This document shows, piece after piece, positions 49,351 to 59,212 of a stretch of DNA of 64,000 nucleotides. A program made the position numbers and the translations under genes. This stretch comes from Nostocales cyanobacterium (GTDB lineage Bacteria; Cyanobacteriota; Cyanobacteriia; Cyanobacteriales; Nostocaceae): the NCBI GenBank assembly GCA_004292695.1, contig RDXV01000002.1, positions 1 to 64,000 of the forward strand. The letters are read 5' to 3'. The first letter of the stretch is position 1. Every line of letters starts with the position of its first letter. The notes beneath the pieces are model-generated. The model saw only the letters and a list, made by a program, of their open reading frames with translations. It ran no database searches and was not told where the DNA came from.

Positions 49351-50289
49351 CTAACTTTCTGGGTCACAATCTGGTACACCTTCCTGGAATACACGACTAG
49401 CGAGAATATCTACTGCTTCAATGGTAATTAAATCTTGTTTATTTAATTTTTTACCACTACTTAATAAGCGATTAGCTTGACGAAGACGCGCTCTATCTAT
49501 AGCATTTCGCACACTGCGAGCATTAGCGAAATGGGGCATTGTCTTACGTTTAATTAAATATTCACGGAAGGCTTTTTCTGCATCTTCACTAAAACAATAA
49601 TTTTGATTTTTCACAATAGATTGGGCGATAATCATTAAACTATCAACACTGTAATCATTAAACTCAATGTGTATCCCAATTCGTGAATTCATCCCTGGAT
49701 TACTATGGAAAAAATGTTCCATTTGTTCTTTATAACCAGCCAGAATTACAACTAAATCATCTCGCTGATTTTCCATTACCTGCATCAAAATTTCAATCGC
49801 TTCTAAACCAAAATCTCCGGGATGATCTGGACGGTATAAAGTATATGCTTCATCAACTAATAAAACACCACCCATTGCATTATTTAAAACTTCCCTAGTT
49901 TTGGGTGCTGTTTGGCCAATACCTTGGCCAACTAAATCATCTCTTGTGACTAACATTACGTTTTCTTTGCGGATATATTCTAAACGATAGAGAATTTCTG
50001 CCATCCGCATCGCAACGGTTGTTTTACCCATCCCTGGATTACCTAAAAAAGTCATGTGTAAACTAGGCGCACCAGCATTTAAACCCAGGCTTTTACGGAT
50101 ACGATCAACCAATAACAAAGCCGCCATTTCTTTAATTTTATTCTTGACGGACTTCAAACCTACTAATTCCTGATCTAATTTATCAAGAATTTCTTGTACA
50201 TTAGATTCACGGAAAGCAGACTCTAAATCAATTTCTCTTTCTTCAGTAACGGTACTGATAGAAGTTGTTTCTAATACTTGTTCACTCAT
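49351..50289 (-). CDS. cbbX: CbbX-type AAA+ protein (probable Rubisco activase)
   Basis: 312 aa from ATG 50289 (AGGTG upstream). LDQELVGLKSVKNKIKEMAA, Walker A FLGNPGMGKTTVAMRMAEIL, RDDLVGQGIGQTAPKTREVL, Walker B GGVLLVDEAYTLYRP and GIHIEFNDYSVDSLMIIAQS define the CbbX family. CbbX of red-type systems removes inhibitory sugar phosphates from Rubisco in an RuBP-stimulated ring. Cyanobacteria have form IB Rubisco, so its client here may differ. No Rubisco gene is in the window. Confidence 0.92.
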   Translation of the reverse strand: MSEQVLETTSISTVTEEREIDLESAFRESNVQEILDKLDQELVGLKSVKNKIKEMAALLLVDRIRKSLGLNAGAPSLHMTFLGNPGMGKTTVAMRMAEILYRLEYIRKENVMLVTRDDLVGQGIGQTAPKTREVLNNAMGGVLLVDEAYTLYRPDHPGDFGLEAIEILMQVMENQRDDLVVILAGYKEQMEHFFHSNPGMNSRIGIHIEFNDYSVDSLMIIAQSIVKNQNYCFSEDAEKAFREYLIKRKTMPHFANARSVRNAIDRARLRQANRLLSSGKKLNKQDLITIEAVDILASRVFQEGVPDCDPES

Positions 50290-50595
50290 AAATGTCACCT
50301 GTGGTAGTGATTTAGATGATAGCGTTGAATGGTAAAATATAAAAGAATGTAATTCTAATACCTCTGATATATATTTCTTTATTATCAATTCCTGAAGTTA
50401 TCCATAAAGAAAAGATAATCATATTAAACTTGTGTATATATGTATATTTTTGATTAATAATATTTAAGTAAAGTGAAGTAAGATTAATTGTTAACTAATA
50501 ATGAGTCAAATTGGTTCTAGAAGTAGGAAAATAAGAACTATCAAGAATTACCAACCTTGAAGTTTAACTCATTTTTCCATTTCCGTATTAGCACA

Positions 50596-51009
50596 ATGAT
50601 TCAAATAATCAAAATTTCATCAACACTATTTCTTGTTACTTGTTTAGTGATTTTTTCACCAGTAATGAACCTAGCATCAGCAGATAAATTATCTAATTTA
50701 TCTAATTTATCTATAGGAAATACTAGAGAAACTATTAATATTTCCGTAGAAAAGCTAACTCCTCAAGCACGTCAAAAAATGCAAGCGATCCGTCAACGTC
50801 GTAACCGAGAAATTATCGAGATTTTAGATGATACACAATTACAGAAGTTTAGCCATGATTTACATACAGGTAAAAACTTAAATCAAGCGTTAGCAGAGTT
50901 AGAATTAAATACAGAACAGGAAAATTTAATCAATGCAATTATTGATTTTACTGATTTTAAAGTACAGGAAATTGCCATTGATAACAATTTTTTAGATAGC
51001 CGTAAATAA
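50596..51009 (+). CDS. Small exported helical protein
   Basis: 137 aa from ATG 50596. Signal peptide IIKISSTLFLVTCLVIFSPV then NLASA. The mature part is helical and charged (LTPQARQKMQAIRQRRNREI IEILDDTQLQKFSHDLHTGK NLNQALAELEL), like small periplasmic Spy/CpxP-type proteins with an 'R.R...I..IL...Q...F' pattern. That resemblance is weak. Function unknown. Confidence 0.65.
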   Translation: MIQIIKISSTLFLVTCLVIFSPVMNLASADKLSNLSNLSIGNTRETINISVEKLTPQARQKMQAIRQRRNREIIEILDDTQLQKFSHDLHTGKNLNQALAELELNTEQENLINAIIDFTDFKVQEIAIDNNFLDSRK

Positions 51010-51105
51010 AGTAAAATCATTACTATTCAGCAGTCAGATTTTAAGACTAAAAAACTAGGTAAAATAACAAATACACAGAATGAAAATTCCTGTTTTTAAG
51101 TCGTA

Positions 51106-51145
51106 AACTGACTACTGATAACTGATAACTGATAACTGATAACTG
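51106..51145. repeat. Tandem TAACTGA array at a start codon
   Basis: GACTACTGATAACTGATAAC and further TAACTGA heptamers end 3 bp before the ATG of the restriction-modification gene. The array occupies the place of its ribosome-binding site. Confidence 0.92.
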
Positions 51146-51148
51146 AAA

Positions 51149-53836
51149 ATGACATCATCTACACCAGAAAGTTTATTAAAATTCGTGCAGTTCTGCCAAC
51201 AACATATCACAGGACAGGAACGTAAAGAAGCGCAAATATTTCTAGATCGCTTTTTTCGTGCTTTTGGTCATGAAGGTGTTTTAGAAGTTGGTGCAACCTA
51301 TGAAGAAGCGATTAAAAAAAGTAGTAAAACTGGTAAAACTGGATTTGCGGATTTAGTTTGGAAACCCCGTGTTTTAATTGAAATGAAAAAACGGGGAGAA
51401 GACTTAAATAAACATTATTCCCAAGCGTTTGATTATTGGACAAGGTTAGTACCAAATCGTCCTAAATATGTGATTTTATGTAATTTTGATGAATTTTGGA
51501 TCTTTGATTTTGATATTCAATTAGATACACCTGTAGATAAAATATCTCTGGAAAAGCTACCAGAACGGGCGGGAGCATTGGCATTTATGGAAATAGGGCA
51601 AAAAACCCCTGTATTCCAAAATAACCAGGTAGAAGTAACTGTAAAAGCTGCCCGTAGGATGGGAGAATTATTATTAGAATTAGAAACAAGAGGAATTGAA
51701 AAATTAACAGCACAGCGTTTTATTTTGCAGTGTGTGTTAGCGATGTTTGCGGAAGATAGACAACTTTTACCCCGTGATATGTTTGTTTCTTGTGTGCAAG
51801 ATTGTATGAATGGGGGAAGTTCCTATGATGTTTTGGGTGGTTTATTTCGAGAAATGAATCAACCAGGAATTACACCCGCAGGACGTTATCAAGGTGTTGA
51901 TTATTTTAATGGCGGTTTGTTTTCTGTGATTCATCCCATAGAATTAACTAGGGAAGAATTAAATTTTTTAGACGTATCAGCGCGAGAAGATTGGAGTAAA
52001 GTTCGTCCTGCTATTTTTGGGAATTTATTTGAAGGAACAGTAGATAAAAAAGAACGTCACGCGAGAGGAATTCATTATACATCTGAAGTGGATATTATGA
52101 AAATTGTCCGCCCGACAATTAGCCGTTTTTGGGAGGAGAGAATAGAAGCAGCAAATACAGTTAAGGAACTTGCTAAACTGCAAATAGAATTACAAAGTTA
52201 TCGGGTTTTAGATCCCGCTTGTGGTTCTGGTAATTTTCTGTATTTAGCGTATCAGGAATTAAAAAGAATTGAAAAATTATTGTTAGATAAAATTGCTAAT
52301 TTGCAAAAATCAAAGGATAAACAAATGCAGATGGGTTTGGTGACTCCTTTACAATTTTATGGGATGGATACTAATCCTTTCGCGGTGGAATTAGCAAGGG
52401 TGACTTTGATGATAGCGCGAAAGATTGCTATTGATAATTTACGATTAACTGAACCTGCGTTACCTTTGGATAGTTTAGATAATAATATTGTTTGTCAAGA
52501 TGCTTTATTTAATGAGTGGGTTAAAGCTGATGCAATTATTGGAAATCCGCCATTTTTGGGTGGTAAAAACATGAGATTAAATTTAGGAGATAAATATATA
52601 GATAGAATTTTTCAAACTTTCCCAGATGTGAAGGATTCAGTTGATTTTTGTGCTTATTGGTTTAGATTAGCCCATGATAAAATTAATGAAAATGGTAGAG
52701 TTGGGTTAGTTGCAACTAATTCTATTAGTCAAGGTAAAAGTAGAATTGCAGCTTTAGATTATATTACTCAAAATAGTGGTTATATTCATGAAGCTATTTC
52801 TACTCAACCTTGGTCTGGTGAAGCAAATGTTCATGTGAGTATTGTTAATTGGTGTAAGCAAAAACCAGAAAAGTATTATTTAGATGATCAGATAGTATCA
52901 CAAATTAATTCTGCTTTGAAATCTAGTATTGATGTTTCTCAAGCTGTGAGGTTAAAAGCAAATTTGAATAAATGTTTTCAAGGTGTAATTCCATTAGGTA
53001 AAGGATTTATAGTTACTGCATCACAAGTACAGGAATGGATTAACAAAGATGCTAAAAATCATGATATTTTAAAACAAATCATTTTAGCCAAAGATTTAAC
53101 AGATAATCCTTATTTACAACCAGAAAGATGGATTATTGATTTTAATGATATGAGTATTGAAGATGCTAGTGATTATCAATTACCATTTGAACATATTAAA
53201 CATAATGTTAAGCCTGAACGTGATCATAATCGTAGAGATGTTAGAAGATTAAATTGGTGGAAATTTGGAGAAAATTCACCAAAAATGAGAAAAGCAATTT
53301 CAACTTTATCATTTTATTTCATAGTTCCTAGACATTCTAAATGGGTTATTTTTATTCCTGGAAAATCAGAGTGGCTACCAGCAGATTCAACTACAGTCGT
53401 AGCATCAGATGACTTTTATGTATTAGGAATACTTACATCTAATGTACATCGTCTTTGGGTAAAGGCGCAAAGTTCAACTTTAAAAGGTGATACTAGATAT
53501 ACTCATAACACCTGTTTTGAAACCTTCCCATTTCCGCAAACAGCAGATATTAAATTAGTGGAAAAAATCCGAAATAAAACTGAAGAACTACATCAATATC
53601 GCACAGAACAAATGGAAACAAAACAATGGGGAATTACAACCTTATATAACAAATTTTTCAACGAACCAAGTAGTAAACTTTATCAACTACATCAACAACT
53701 AGATAAACTGGTAATGGAAGCCTATAAAATTAAACCTGAAGAAGACATATTAGAAAAACTCCTCACCTTAAACAAAGAACTAGGAGAAAAAGAAAACCAG
53801 GGAATAGAAATAGTAGGACCCTGGCCACCAAAATAA
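51149..53836 (+). CDS. Type IIG restriction-modification enzyme (MmeI-like)
   Basis: 895 aa. Nuclease part: FADLVWKPRVLIEMKKRGED (about residues 66-85) has the D...E-x-K of PD-(D/E)XK. Then a helical spacer, then an N6-adenine methyltransferase: motif I RVLDPACGSGNFLYLAYQEL (about 352) and motif IV AIIGNPPFLGGKN (about 462; NPPF). Residues 560-880 form the target-recognition and C-terminal part (RYTHNTCFETFPFPQT). Single polypeptides with both activities cut and modify DNA at an asymmetric site, which cannot be predicted. The start is preceded only by heptamer repeats, with no Shine-Dalgarno. It stands alone between core genes, so it was probably acquired. Confidence 0.9.
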   Translation: MTSSTPESLLKFVQFCQQHITGQERKEAQIFLDRFFRAFGHEGVLEVGATYEEAIKKSSKTGKTGFADLVWKPRVLIEMKKRGEDLNKHYSQAFDYWTRLVPNRPKYVILCNFDEFWIFDFDIQLDTPVDKISLEKLPERAGALAFMEIGQKTPVFQNNQVEVTVKAARRMGELLLELETRGIEKLTAQRFILQCVLAMFAEDRQLLPRDMFVSCVQDCMNGGSSYDVLGGLFREMNQPGITPAGRYQGVDYFNGGLFSVIHPIELTREELNFLDVSAREDWSKVRPAIFGNLFEGTVDKKERHARGIHYTSEVDIMKIVRPTISRFWEERIEAANTVKELAKLQIELQSYRVLDPACGSGNFLYLAYQELKRIEKLLLDKIANLQKSKDKQMQMGLVTPLQFYGMDTNPFAVELARVTLMIARKIAIDNLRLTEPALPLDSLDNNIVCQDALFNEWVKADAIIGNPPFLGGKNMRLNLGDKYIDRIFQTFPDVKDSVDFCAYWFRLAHDKINENGRVGLVATNSISQGKSRIAALDYITQNSGYIHEAISTQPWSGEANVHVSIVNWCKQKPEKYYLDDQIVSQINSALKSSIDVSQAVRLKANLNKCFQGVIPLGKGFIVTASQVQEWINKDAKNHDILKQIILAKDLTDNPYLQPERWIIDFNDMSIEDASDYQLPFEHIKHNVKPERDHNRRDVRRLNWWKFGENSPKMRKAISTLSFYFIVPRHSKWVIFIPGKSEWLPADSTTVVASDDFYVLGILTSNVHRLWVKAQSSTLKGDTRYTHNTCFETFPFPQTADIKLVEKIRNKTEELHQYRTEQMETKQWGITTLYNKFFNEPSSKLYQLHQQLDKLVMEAYKIKPEEDILEKLLTLNKELGEKENQGIEIVGPWPPK

Positions 53837-53839
53837 AAT

Positions 53840-53900
53840 CTTCCTTCTTCTCTTCTTCTCTTCTTCTCTTCTTCTTCGTGTCTTCGTGGTTCATTAGAAA
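53840..53900. repeat. TTCTTCTC array and dispersed repeat fragment
   Basis: CTTCTTCTCTTCTTCTCTTC continuing to TTCTTCGTGTCTTCGTGGTTC, the left block of the island repeat, outside the main island. Confidence 0.8.
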
Positions 53901-53978
53901 AATATGAGGAAGGAGGTAGAACCTCCTGTAGACATTCCCAGTCAGAGACTAGGAACGAGATAACTGATAACTGATTTA

Positions 53979-54575
53979 CTAACCATTAACTTCAGCCATT
54001 TCAATAACGCGACCTTCGTAATCTTTCACTAAAAAATTCAAAGGTTTTTGATTGCGGATTTTAAACTTTAAACCGCGAAATTCTACCCGCATTAAAATTA
54101 ATTCTAAACACTCATGATCAAAACAAACATGACGCTGTTGATTTTTAGTTCCCAAACTTGCACCAGTAATGATGTGTAATTGAGTATTTTTCTTTAATTG
54201 ATACCATAAACCATCATTGGCGCTAGTCATAGTTTTATTAGACCAACTAGGAGTAGAAGACATATAAAGAGGGTCAATTCCTGTTGCACCTATTGTTTGT
54301 TCATAGTTGTAGTAATAGTGCAAAGGTACTTCCGCAGCGGGTAAATCTAGCAAACCTTCATAAAGTTGTCGGGCAATTTCCAAATCCGACACCATAACAG
54401 TATAGACTTTAGGGGCGCTGGTCAAAAACATCCACATTGCCCCAGCGTAGGCCGCCAATAGCATAATCATAATGCCTTGGGTTGAAAAAATGCCATCTAA
54501 TGCCAGAGAAGGTAAGAAAGAGGCTAAAGTCAAAGGACTAACTGGGAAAGGTATCAAATTAGCTGCTATAACCAT
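53979..54575 (-). CDS. Glyoxalase/VOC-like protein with N-terminal membrane segment
   Basis: 198 aa from ATG 54575 (TTG 54620 in frame). N-terminal hydrophobic stretch TLASFLPSLALDGIFSTQGI, MIMLLAAYAGAMWMFL. Then a VOC fold half: VYTVMVSDLEIARQLYEGLL, DLPAAEVPLHYYYNYEQ; and a second half HVCFDHECLELILMRVEFRG, PLNFLVKDYEGRVIEMAEV, whose final Glu (VIEMAEV) is a usual metal ligand position. Substrate unknown. Conserved in cyanobacteria. Confidence 0.75.
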   Translation of the reverse strand: MVIAANLIPFPVSPLTLASFLPSLALDGIFSTQGIMIMLLAAYAGAMWMFLTSAPKVYTVMVSDLEIARQLYEGLLDLPAAEVPLHYYYNYEQTIGATGIDPLYMSSTPSWSNKTMTSANDGLWYQLKKNTQLHIITGASLGTKNQQRHVCFDHECLELILMRVEFRGLKFKIRNQKPLNFLVKDYEGRVIEMAEVNG

Positions 54576-54659
54576 GAATAAATGAAGATTGTATAAAGGA
54601 GCGGCTTTTAGTATTGTCAATAGAGACTAACATACCGTCATCTTATCTAGTTTATCTCA

Positions 54660-54785
54660 GGAATAGGGAACAGGGAACAGGGAACAGGGAACAGGTGATA
54701 GTGGATAGGTGAAAGTAATAAATTTACTCACTACCTATTACCAATTACCTATTACCAATTACCTATTACCAATTACCCATTACCT
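54660..54785. repeat. Compound tandem heptamer arrays
   Basis: GGGAACA heptamers (54663-54693), then TACCAAT/TACCTAT/TACCCAT copies (54730-54785). STRR type, upstream of the sigma-like gene. Confidence 0.92.
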
Positions 54786-54836
54786 AATTGCTGTTAAATA
54801 ATTAGTAGTTTGTATATTTTAATAACCTAATAACCA

Positions 54837-55481
54837 TTGATTAATACGCTTGTGCAAATTCCTAATTTTCCAGAAGCTAATCATCCTTTGATTAAGTCGC
54901 TGTTTCATCACAGTGATCAAGAGTTACTAACTCTGTTTAGACGATACCCAGATCAAGGTAAATACTTTACTGCTATTTTTTGTCGTTATAGCCCTATAGT
55001 GTATACCTTAATTCAACATTCAGCGCGATCGCCAGTTCAGGCAGATTATTTATTTGCTCTGACTTGGAAACACATATACGATGAGTTAGGTGGACTTTAT
55101 TTAACTCACCCAGAAACAGGGAAAGAAATATTGACTTTGCAAAATTGGTTAATTAATTTAACTGCTTTTTGCATTAATGATATTAAACTACCACCAACGG
55201 AATCTATACATTATTCTTTGAAGGATACTTCACCGCCATTTTGGTGTTATTTAGAACAAGCACTAGATCAATTACCACCTATGTTACGCTTAATTGTGTT
55301 AATGGCGCAAACTTTCCATTGGAGTGAAACCCGCATTGCTGCTTATTTACAAGCTGAAGGTGAAAATATAGCACCTAACCAAGTAGCGGGTTTTCTTCAA
55401 GAAGGTTATCGTATATTAGAAGAAAATTTACCTAGTGACATTCGTGTGATTTACTTAGGTGAAGAAAACACCGAAAGTTAA
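54837..55481 (+). CDS. Sigma-70-family-like regulator
   Basis: About 209-214 aa; start TTG 54837 or GTG 54852, neither with a clear ribosome-binding site. DQELLTLFRRYPDQGKYFTA IFCRYSPIVYTLIQHSA resembles ECF sigma region 2, and LDQLPPMLRLIVLMAQTFHW SETRIAAYLQAEGENI resembles region 4 (helix-turn-helix of the LPP..R.V..L....). Such cyanobacterial proteins are annotated as sigma-70-like; whether it directs RNA polymerase is unproven. Overlaps the next frame at its end. Confidence 0.7.
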   Translation: MINTLVQIPNFPEANHPLIKSLFHHSDQELLTLFRRYPDQGKYFTAIFCRYSPIVYTLIQHSARSPVQADYLFALTWKHIYDELGGLYLTHPETGKEILTLQNWLINLTAFCINDIKLPPTESIHYSLKDTSPPFWCYLEQALDQLPPMLRLIVLMAQTFHWSETRIAAYLQAEGENIAPNQVAGFLQEGYRILEENLPSDIRVIYLGEENTES

Positions 55482-55548
55482 AAATTCAATATTTGATGGT
55501 TCAGACAAGGTTTATTTACAAGTATTTACAAGTAATATTCTAGGGTTC

Positions 55549-56661
55549 ATGGTTATGAAAAAACAAAATTTATTATCAGGAAATAGTGCTATTAATTCAC
55601 ATTTTGCCGTAATTTTACAGCAATTTGTTAAATTACCACATTCTGTTATTTATATTTTTCTGTTTGCTTGTTTGTTTATCCCAAAATCTGCTACCGCTAT
55701 TGATATTACTGATCAAATTCATGATCCTTTAAATCATCCCATTGGTAAACCTGTAAATACTAGACCGATACGAGAACAAGCTGATAGATTATTGCTTTTG
55801 GGTAGACAACAATATGCAGATGGTTCTATTAATAAAAGTATTAATTCTGGTTTACAAGCATTAAATATTTATCGTTCTTTAGGTGATAAAAATTCCCAAG
55901 GTTTAACTTATGATTTATTAGCAGGTGCTTATTTACAATCAGGTAATATCAAAGGTGCTGAGGATGCTATTCGTCGTCGGATAGGTATAGCAAGAGATAA
56001 TCAAGATTTTCAAACTCAAATTTTTGCCCTGAATAATTTGGGAACTTTACTAATTCAAAAAGGTGAACCTAACGCGGCTGGAAAAACTATTGCTGATGCT
56101 TTAGTTATTTCTCGAAATATCGGAGATTTTGCAGGACAAGGACTTTCTTTAAGTAATTTGTGTCTTATCCATACCCGATTAGGTAATTATCAAGAAGCGA
56201 TTCAATTTGGAGAAGCTGCTTTGGAATTTCGTCGGAAAACTAATGATATGGCGGGGGAAATTAATACTTTAAATAATTTGGGTGAGGCTTATTTGTTTGC
56301 TAATGATTATAATAATACCATTAGTAATTATGGTAGGGCTTTAAATTTAGCAAGAATTAGTTTAGATTTACCCAACCAACTCCGCGCAATTGATGGTTTA
56401 GTAAAAGCCCATAGTGCAGCAAATCGTTATGAAAGAGCTTTTGAATTGTTAGAAAAACAATTTGCAATTGCTAAGTCTACCAATGATACCAGGGAGGAAT
56501 TAAAATATTTAGTTACCACTGGTAAACTGTATGAAAAAATCGGAAACTTTGCTAAAGCTAGAGAATTTTACCAAAGGGCGTTACCTTTAGCTAAACAATT
56601 AGATGATGTCAGACAGGAAGCTGAGTTAATTTATTTAATTGATGAGTTGAGAAATCGTTAA
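55549..56661 (+). CDS. Exported TPR-repeat protein
   Basis: About 370 aa from ATG 55549 (ATG 55555 equally possible; a GTG at 55459 lies inside the sigma-like gene). Hydrophobic signal segment SVIYIFLFACLFIPKSATA, then about six tetratricopeptide repeats (e.g. QGLTYDLLAGAYLQSGNIKG AEDAIRR; AGEINTLNNLGEAYLFANDY). TPR arrays bind other proteins; probably periplasmic. May be co-transcribed with the sigma-like gene 70 bp upstream. Confidence 0.8.
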   Translation: MVMKKQNLLSGNSAINSHFAVILQQFVKLPHSVIYIFLFACLFIPKSATAIDITDQIHDPLNHPIGKPVNTRPIREQADRLLLLGRQQYADGSINKSINSGLQALNIYRSLGDKNSQGLTYDLLAGAYLQSGNIKGAEDAIRRRIGIARDNQDFQTQIFALNNLGTLLIQKGEPNAAGKTIADALVISRNIGDFAGQGLSLSNLCLIHTRLGNYQEAIQFGEAALEFRRKTNDMAGEINTLNNLGEAYLFANDYNNTISNYGRALNLARISLDLPNQLRAIDGLVKAHSAANRYERAFELLEKQFAIAKSTNDTREELKYLVTTGKLYEKIGNFAKAREFYQRALPLAKQLDDVRQEAELIYLIDELRNR

Positions 56662-56699
56662 GGTGGTGTTTTTCAACTTTAAACATCCAGAAAAATATG

Positions 56700-56735
56700 T
56701 AAGCATTCAGCCGTCAGCTTTCAGCTTTCAGCTTT
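56700..56735. repeat. Short tandem CAGCTTT array
   Basis: CAGCCGTCAGCTTTCAGCTT and further TCAGCTT heptamers between two convergent genes. STRR type. Confidence 0.85.
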
Positions 56736-56805
56736 AAAGATGAAAACACTGAAAATACTCACCTTCAATGAATTTTTCAATTTTCAACCTGATTAATGTT
56801 TGCAT

Positions 56806-58326
56806 TTATTTTCCCTTTTCAGCTTCAATTTGTCTGACTACTGTTAATGCAGAATAACTTACTCCTGCTGTACCTTCTCCTGGATGGGTTGAGTCTCCGA
56901 CTAACCACAAGTTATTAATAGGTGTTCTGTTGGCAAAACCAAAGGGTCCAAATGTGGGTATTCTTTGCCCAATTCCCCCTACAATTCCCTTTTCTCTGCC
57001 TGTATAATGGGCAAAGGTTTTAGGTGTGGCAGCTTCTACATAAATGATAGTTTCTGGTTTTAAATAGAAGTATTGAGAAAGTTTAGAAATTGCATCTTGG
57101 GTGAATTTCTCTTTTAATTCTTGATAGTTTTCTGTGTTGTACCATTGGGTAAAATCAACAAATGATGAAGCGATAATTGTCGCTTTTCCTGTGGGTGCGC
57201 GGCCATCTCCTTCATGACTGACGGAAACAAATAAAGAGTTATTTTCTCCAATTGGACCATTTATATCATACAGAAATTGTAAATGGGGTGGACAGTCATA
57301 AGGAATGGCACTTTTATCAACACCGATATAAACTACAAATGCACCGGAAGGAGATGGTAGTTTTTTAACTCGATGTTTATATCCTGATGGTGCTTTTTCT
57401 CCTAATAATTTTACTAAGTCTTGTACGGTGACATTAGCAATTACATGATCGGCATTTTCTGTCCAAATTTCTCCGGTTTTTTGACTTCTAATGACTACAC
57501 CGTTAGCTTTACCATTTTCGACATTAATTTTTTCTACGGTGTGACGCATTAATAATTTACCATTGTCTCTTTCTAATGATTCTACAAGGCGATCGCTTAA
57601 TACTTGCATACTGCCTTGTAAATGATATAATCCTTGGGGAGATTGGGATACACTTAATGCTGTAGCTGCATAAAGTAAAGCGGTTTCTTCGGCATTAACT
57701 TGTGAATATAATTTTAGTTGTAAATCTAAAAATGTCCGCAGTCTTTTGTCATTTCCTAAACCATATAATCTTAAAGCATCTCCCACTGTCATAAATGTGA
57801 AAGGTGCAGTAATTAATGTATTCGGACGTAATGCTTTTGTGAGTTGTAAAATATCCCAAAAATTCCGAGGTGGTAATACAGGATCTCGTCCTTGAAATTC
57901 CCAACTCACTTTAAATAAAGTTGCTAATAATTGCCAAAAAGGTTCACTTCCAGGAAATTGTTTTTGTCTTTCTTCTTGCCATTTTTGCGGATCTCGCCAC
58001 ACATTAATAGGTGTATTTTCTCCTGGTAAAAATACTGCACAAGCAGGATCACAGGGGGTAGCATCAGGTAATTCTATGTTCAATTCTGAGAAAATACGGT
58101 GGTGTATTCCCCCTGGTTCTAAACCTGCAACTTGGGTAGCGCCGACATCAAAGGTAAAACCCTGACGTTTAAAGGTGGAAGCACAACCACCAGGTACTAA
58201 GGCTTGATCTAGGGTTAAAACGCTGTAACCTCTGTGCGCTAACAATGCTGCGGTGGTAAGTCCACCAATACCCGCACCGACGACGATCACACGGGGTTGG
58301 TTTTTATTTGCAGATAGGTTAGACAT
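56806..58326 (-). CDS. crtD: C-3',4' desaturase CrtD (carotenoid synthesis)
   Basis: 506 aa. FAD-binding Rossmann start RVIVVGAGIGGLTTAALLAH, then LVPGGCASTFKRQGFTFDVG, and the C-terminal NNLWLVGDSTHPGEGTAGVS, the flavin-binding end of the CrtI/CrtD family. The cyanobacterial CrtD branch acts on 1'-hydroxy carotenes in myxol (myxoxanthophyll) synthesis; the wide similarity and length fit this branch rather than a CrtI desaturase or CrtO. Single gene, with GTG or no close partner. Confidence 0.88.
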   Translation of the reverse strand: MSNLSANKNQPRVIVVGAGIGGLTTAALLAHRGYSVLTLDQALVPGGCASTFKRQGFTFDVGATQVAGLEPGGIHHRIFSELNIELPDATPCDPACAVFLPGENTPINVWRDPQKWQEERQKQFPGSEPFWQLLATLFKVSWEFQGRDPVLPPRNFWDILQLTKALRPNTLITAPFTFMTVGDALRLYGLGNDKRLRTFLDLQLKLYSQVNAEETALLYAATALSVSQSPQGLYHLQGSMQVLSDRLVESLERDNGKLLMRHTVEKINVENGKANGVVIRSQKTGEIWTENADHVIANVTVQDLVKLLGEKAPSGYKHRVKKLPSPSGAFVVYIGVDKSAIPYDCPPHLQFLYDINGPIGENNSLFVSVSHEGDGRAPTGKATIIASSFVDFTQWYNTENYQELKEKFTQDAISKLSQYFYLKPETIIYVEAATPKTFAHYTGREKGIVGGIGQRIPTFGPFGFANRTPINNLWLVGDSTHPGEGTAGVSYSALTVVRQIEAEKGK

Positions 58327-58489
58327 TGATACTTAATTTACAATTCTTAATATTACTACTCATAATTTTACATGACTTTAAATTAAATCGGGTAATGTGG
58401 GAGTTTCAGGAGAATTGTATTTATACTGGCTGTTGGTGATACAGTATTTACCATTTAGCAAAAGTAAACAAAATTAGGCAATTTTAAAA

Positions 58490-59212
58490 ATGACTAAAAA
58501 CTTTGAAATTCAAGAACTGGCGATCGCCATCACTGCAAAAAATCTTAGACCCACAGTAATCACACCGGAATTTTTAAGCTATACTGGTATAGTACCGGCA
58601 GATTGGGAACTAGCCAGAGAGCCAATTTTTAACAACCTGATCGTCCAGCTTTTTTACAAAACAGGTATAGGAATAGTTGCCCAACCCAATAATATTACCA
58701 TTGTAGAAGTAGTTAATCAAAAGAAACCAGAAGACATTCAAATACCAAGAATTACGCAACAACTGGTAGAAAAATTATCCCAAGTAGAATATCAAAGAGC
58801 AGGAATTAACCCTAGAGGATTTGTTACTTTTGACACAGAAGCAGAAGCCTATCAATATATCAACGGTAAAATTTTATCCCCTGGTGCATGGCAAGAATTC
58901 GCAGGTGCAAAGGTAAACGCTGCATTGCAGTTAAGTTATCCCGTCAACGGGGGAATACTCAATGTCAGTATCAACCAAGCAAATGTGCAGTTTACAGATA
59001 AAACCATACCTGCAATTTTATTTTCTGGTAACTACAACTACAACTTACCAGGAAATAACCCAACAGAGAAACAACAGAGTTTACAGAAAATAATTGCTAA
59101 TTGGCAAGTTTCGGTAGGTACATTTCAAAAATTACTCAAGGAGAATTTTTTATCATTGACTGAAGAAGCACCAAAAGATATTTCTGTTTTTCCACCAATA
59201 GCGAAAGGTTAA
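58490..59212 (+). CDS. Conserved hypothetical protein
   Basis: 240 aa, cytoplasmic. FEIQELAIAITAKNLRPTVI, TPEFLSYTGIVPADWELARE, GIGIVAQPNNITIVEVVNQK and FSGNYNYNLPGNNPTEKQQS. Mixed alpha/beta with two similar beta halves. I believe it is a conserved cyanobacterial family of unknown function but cannot name it. Monocistronic, divergent from crtD. Confidence 0.65.
   Translation: MTKNFEIQELAIAITAKNLRPTVITPEFLSYTGIVPADWELAREPIFNNLIVQLFYKTGIGIVAQPNNITIVEVVNQKKPEDIQIPRITQQLVEKLSQVEYQRAGINPRGFVTFDTEAEAYQYINGKILSPGAWQEFAGAKVNAALQLSYPVNGGILNVSINQANVQFTDKTIPAILFSGNYNYNLPGNNPTEKQQSLQKIIANWQVSVGTFQKLLKENFLSLTEEAPKDISVFPPIAKG

Noticed and set aside
51149-53836. Methyltransferase as the missing PglX of the BREX-like operon
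   Set aside because: It lies 6 kb away beyond five conserved genes, has its own nuclease domain and looks like a stand-alone type IIG enzyme.
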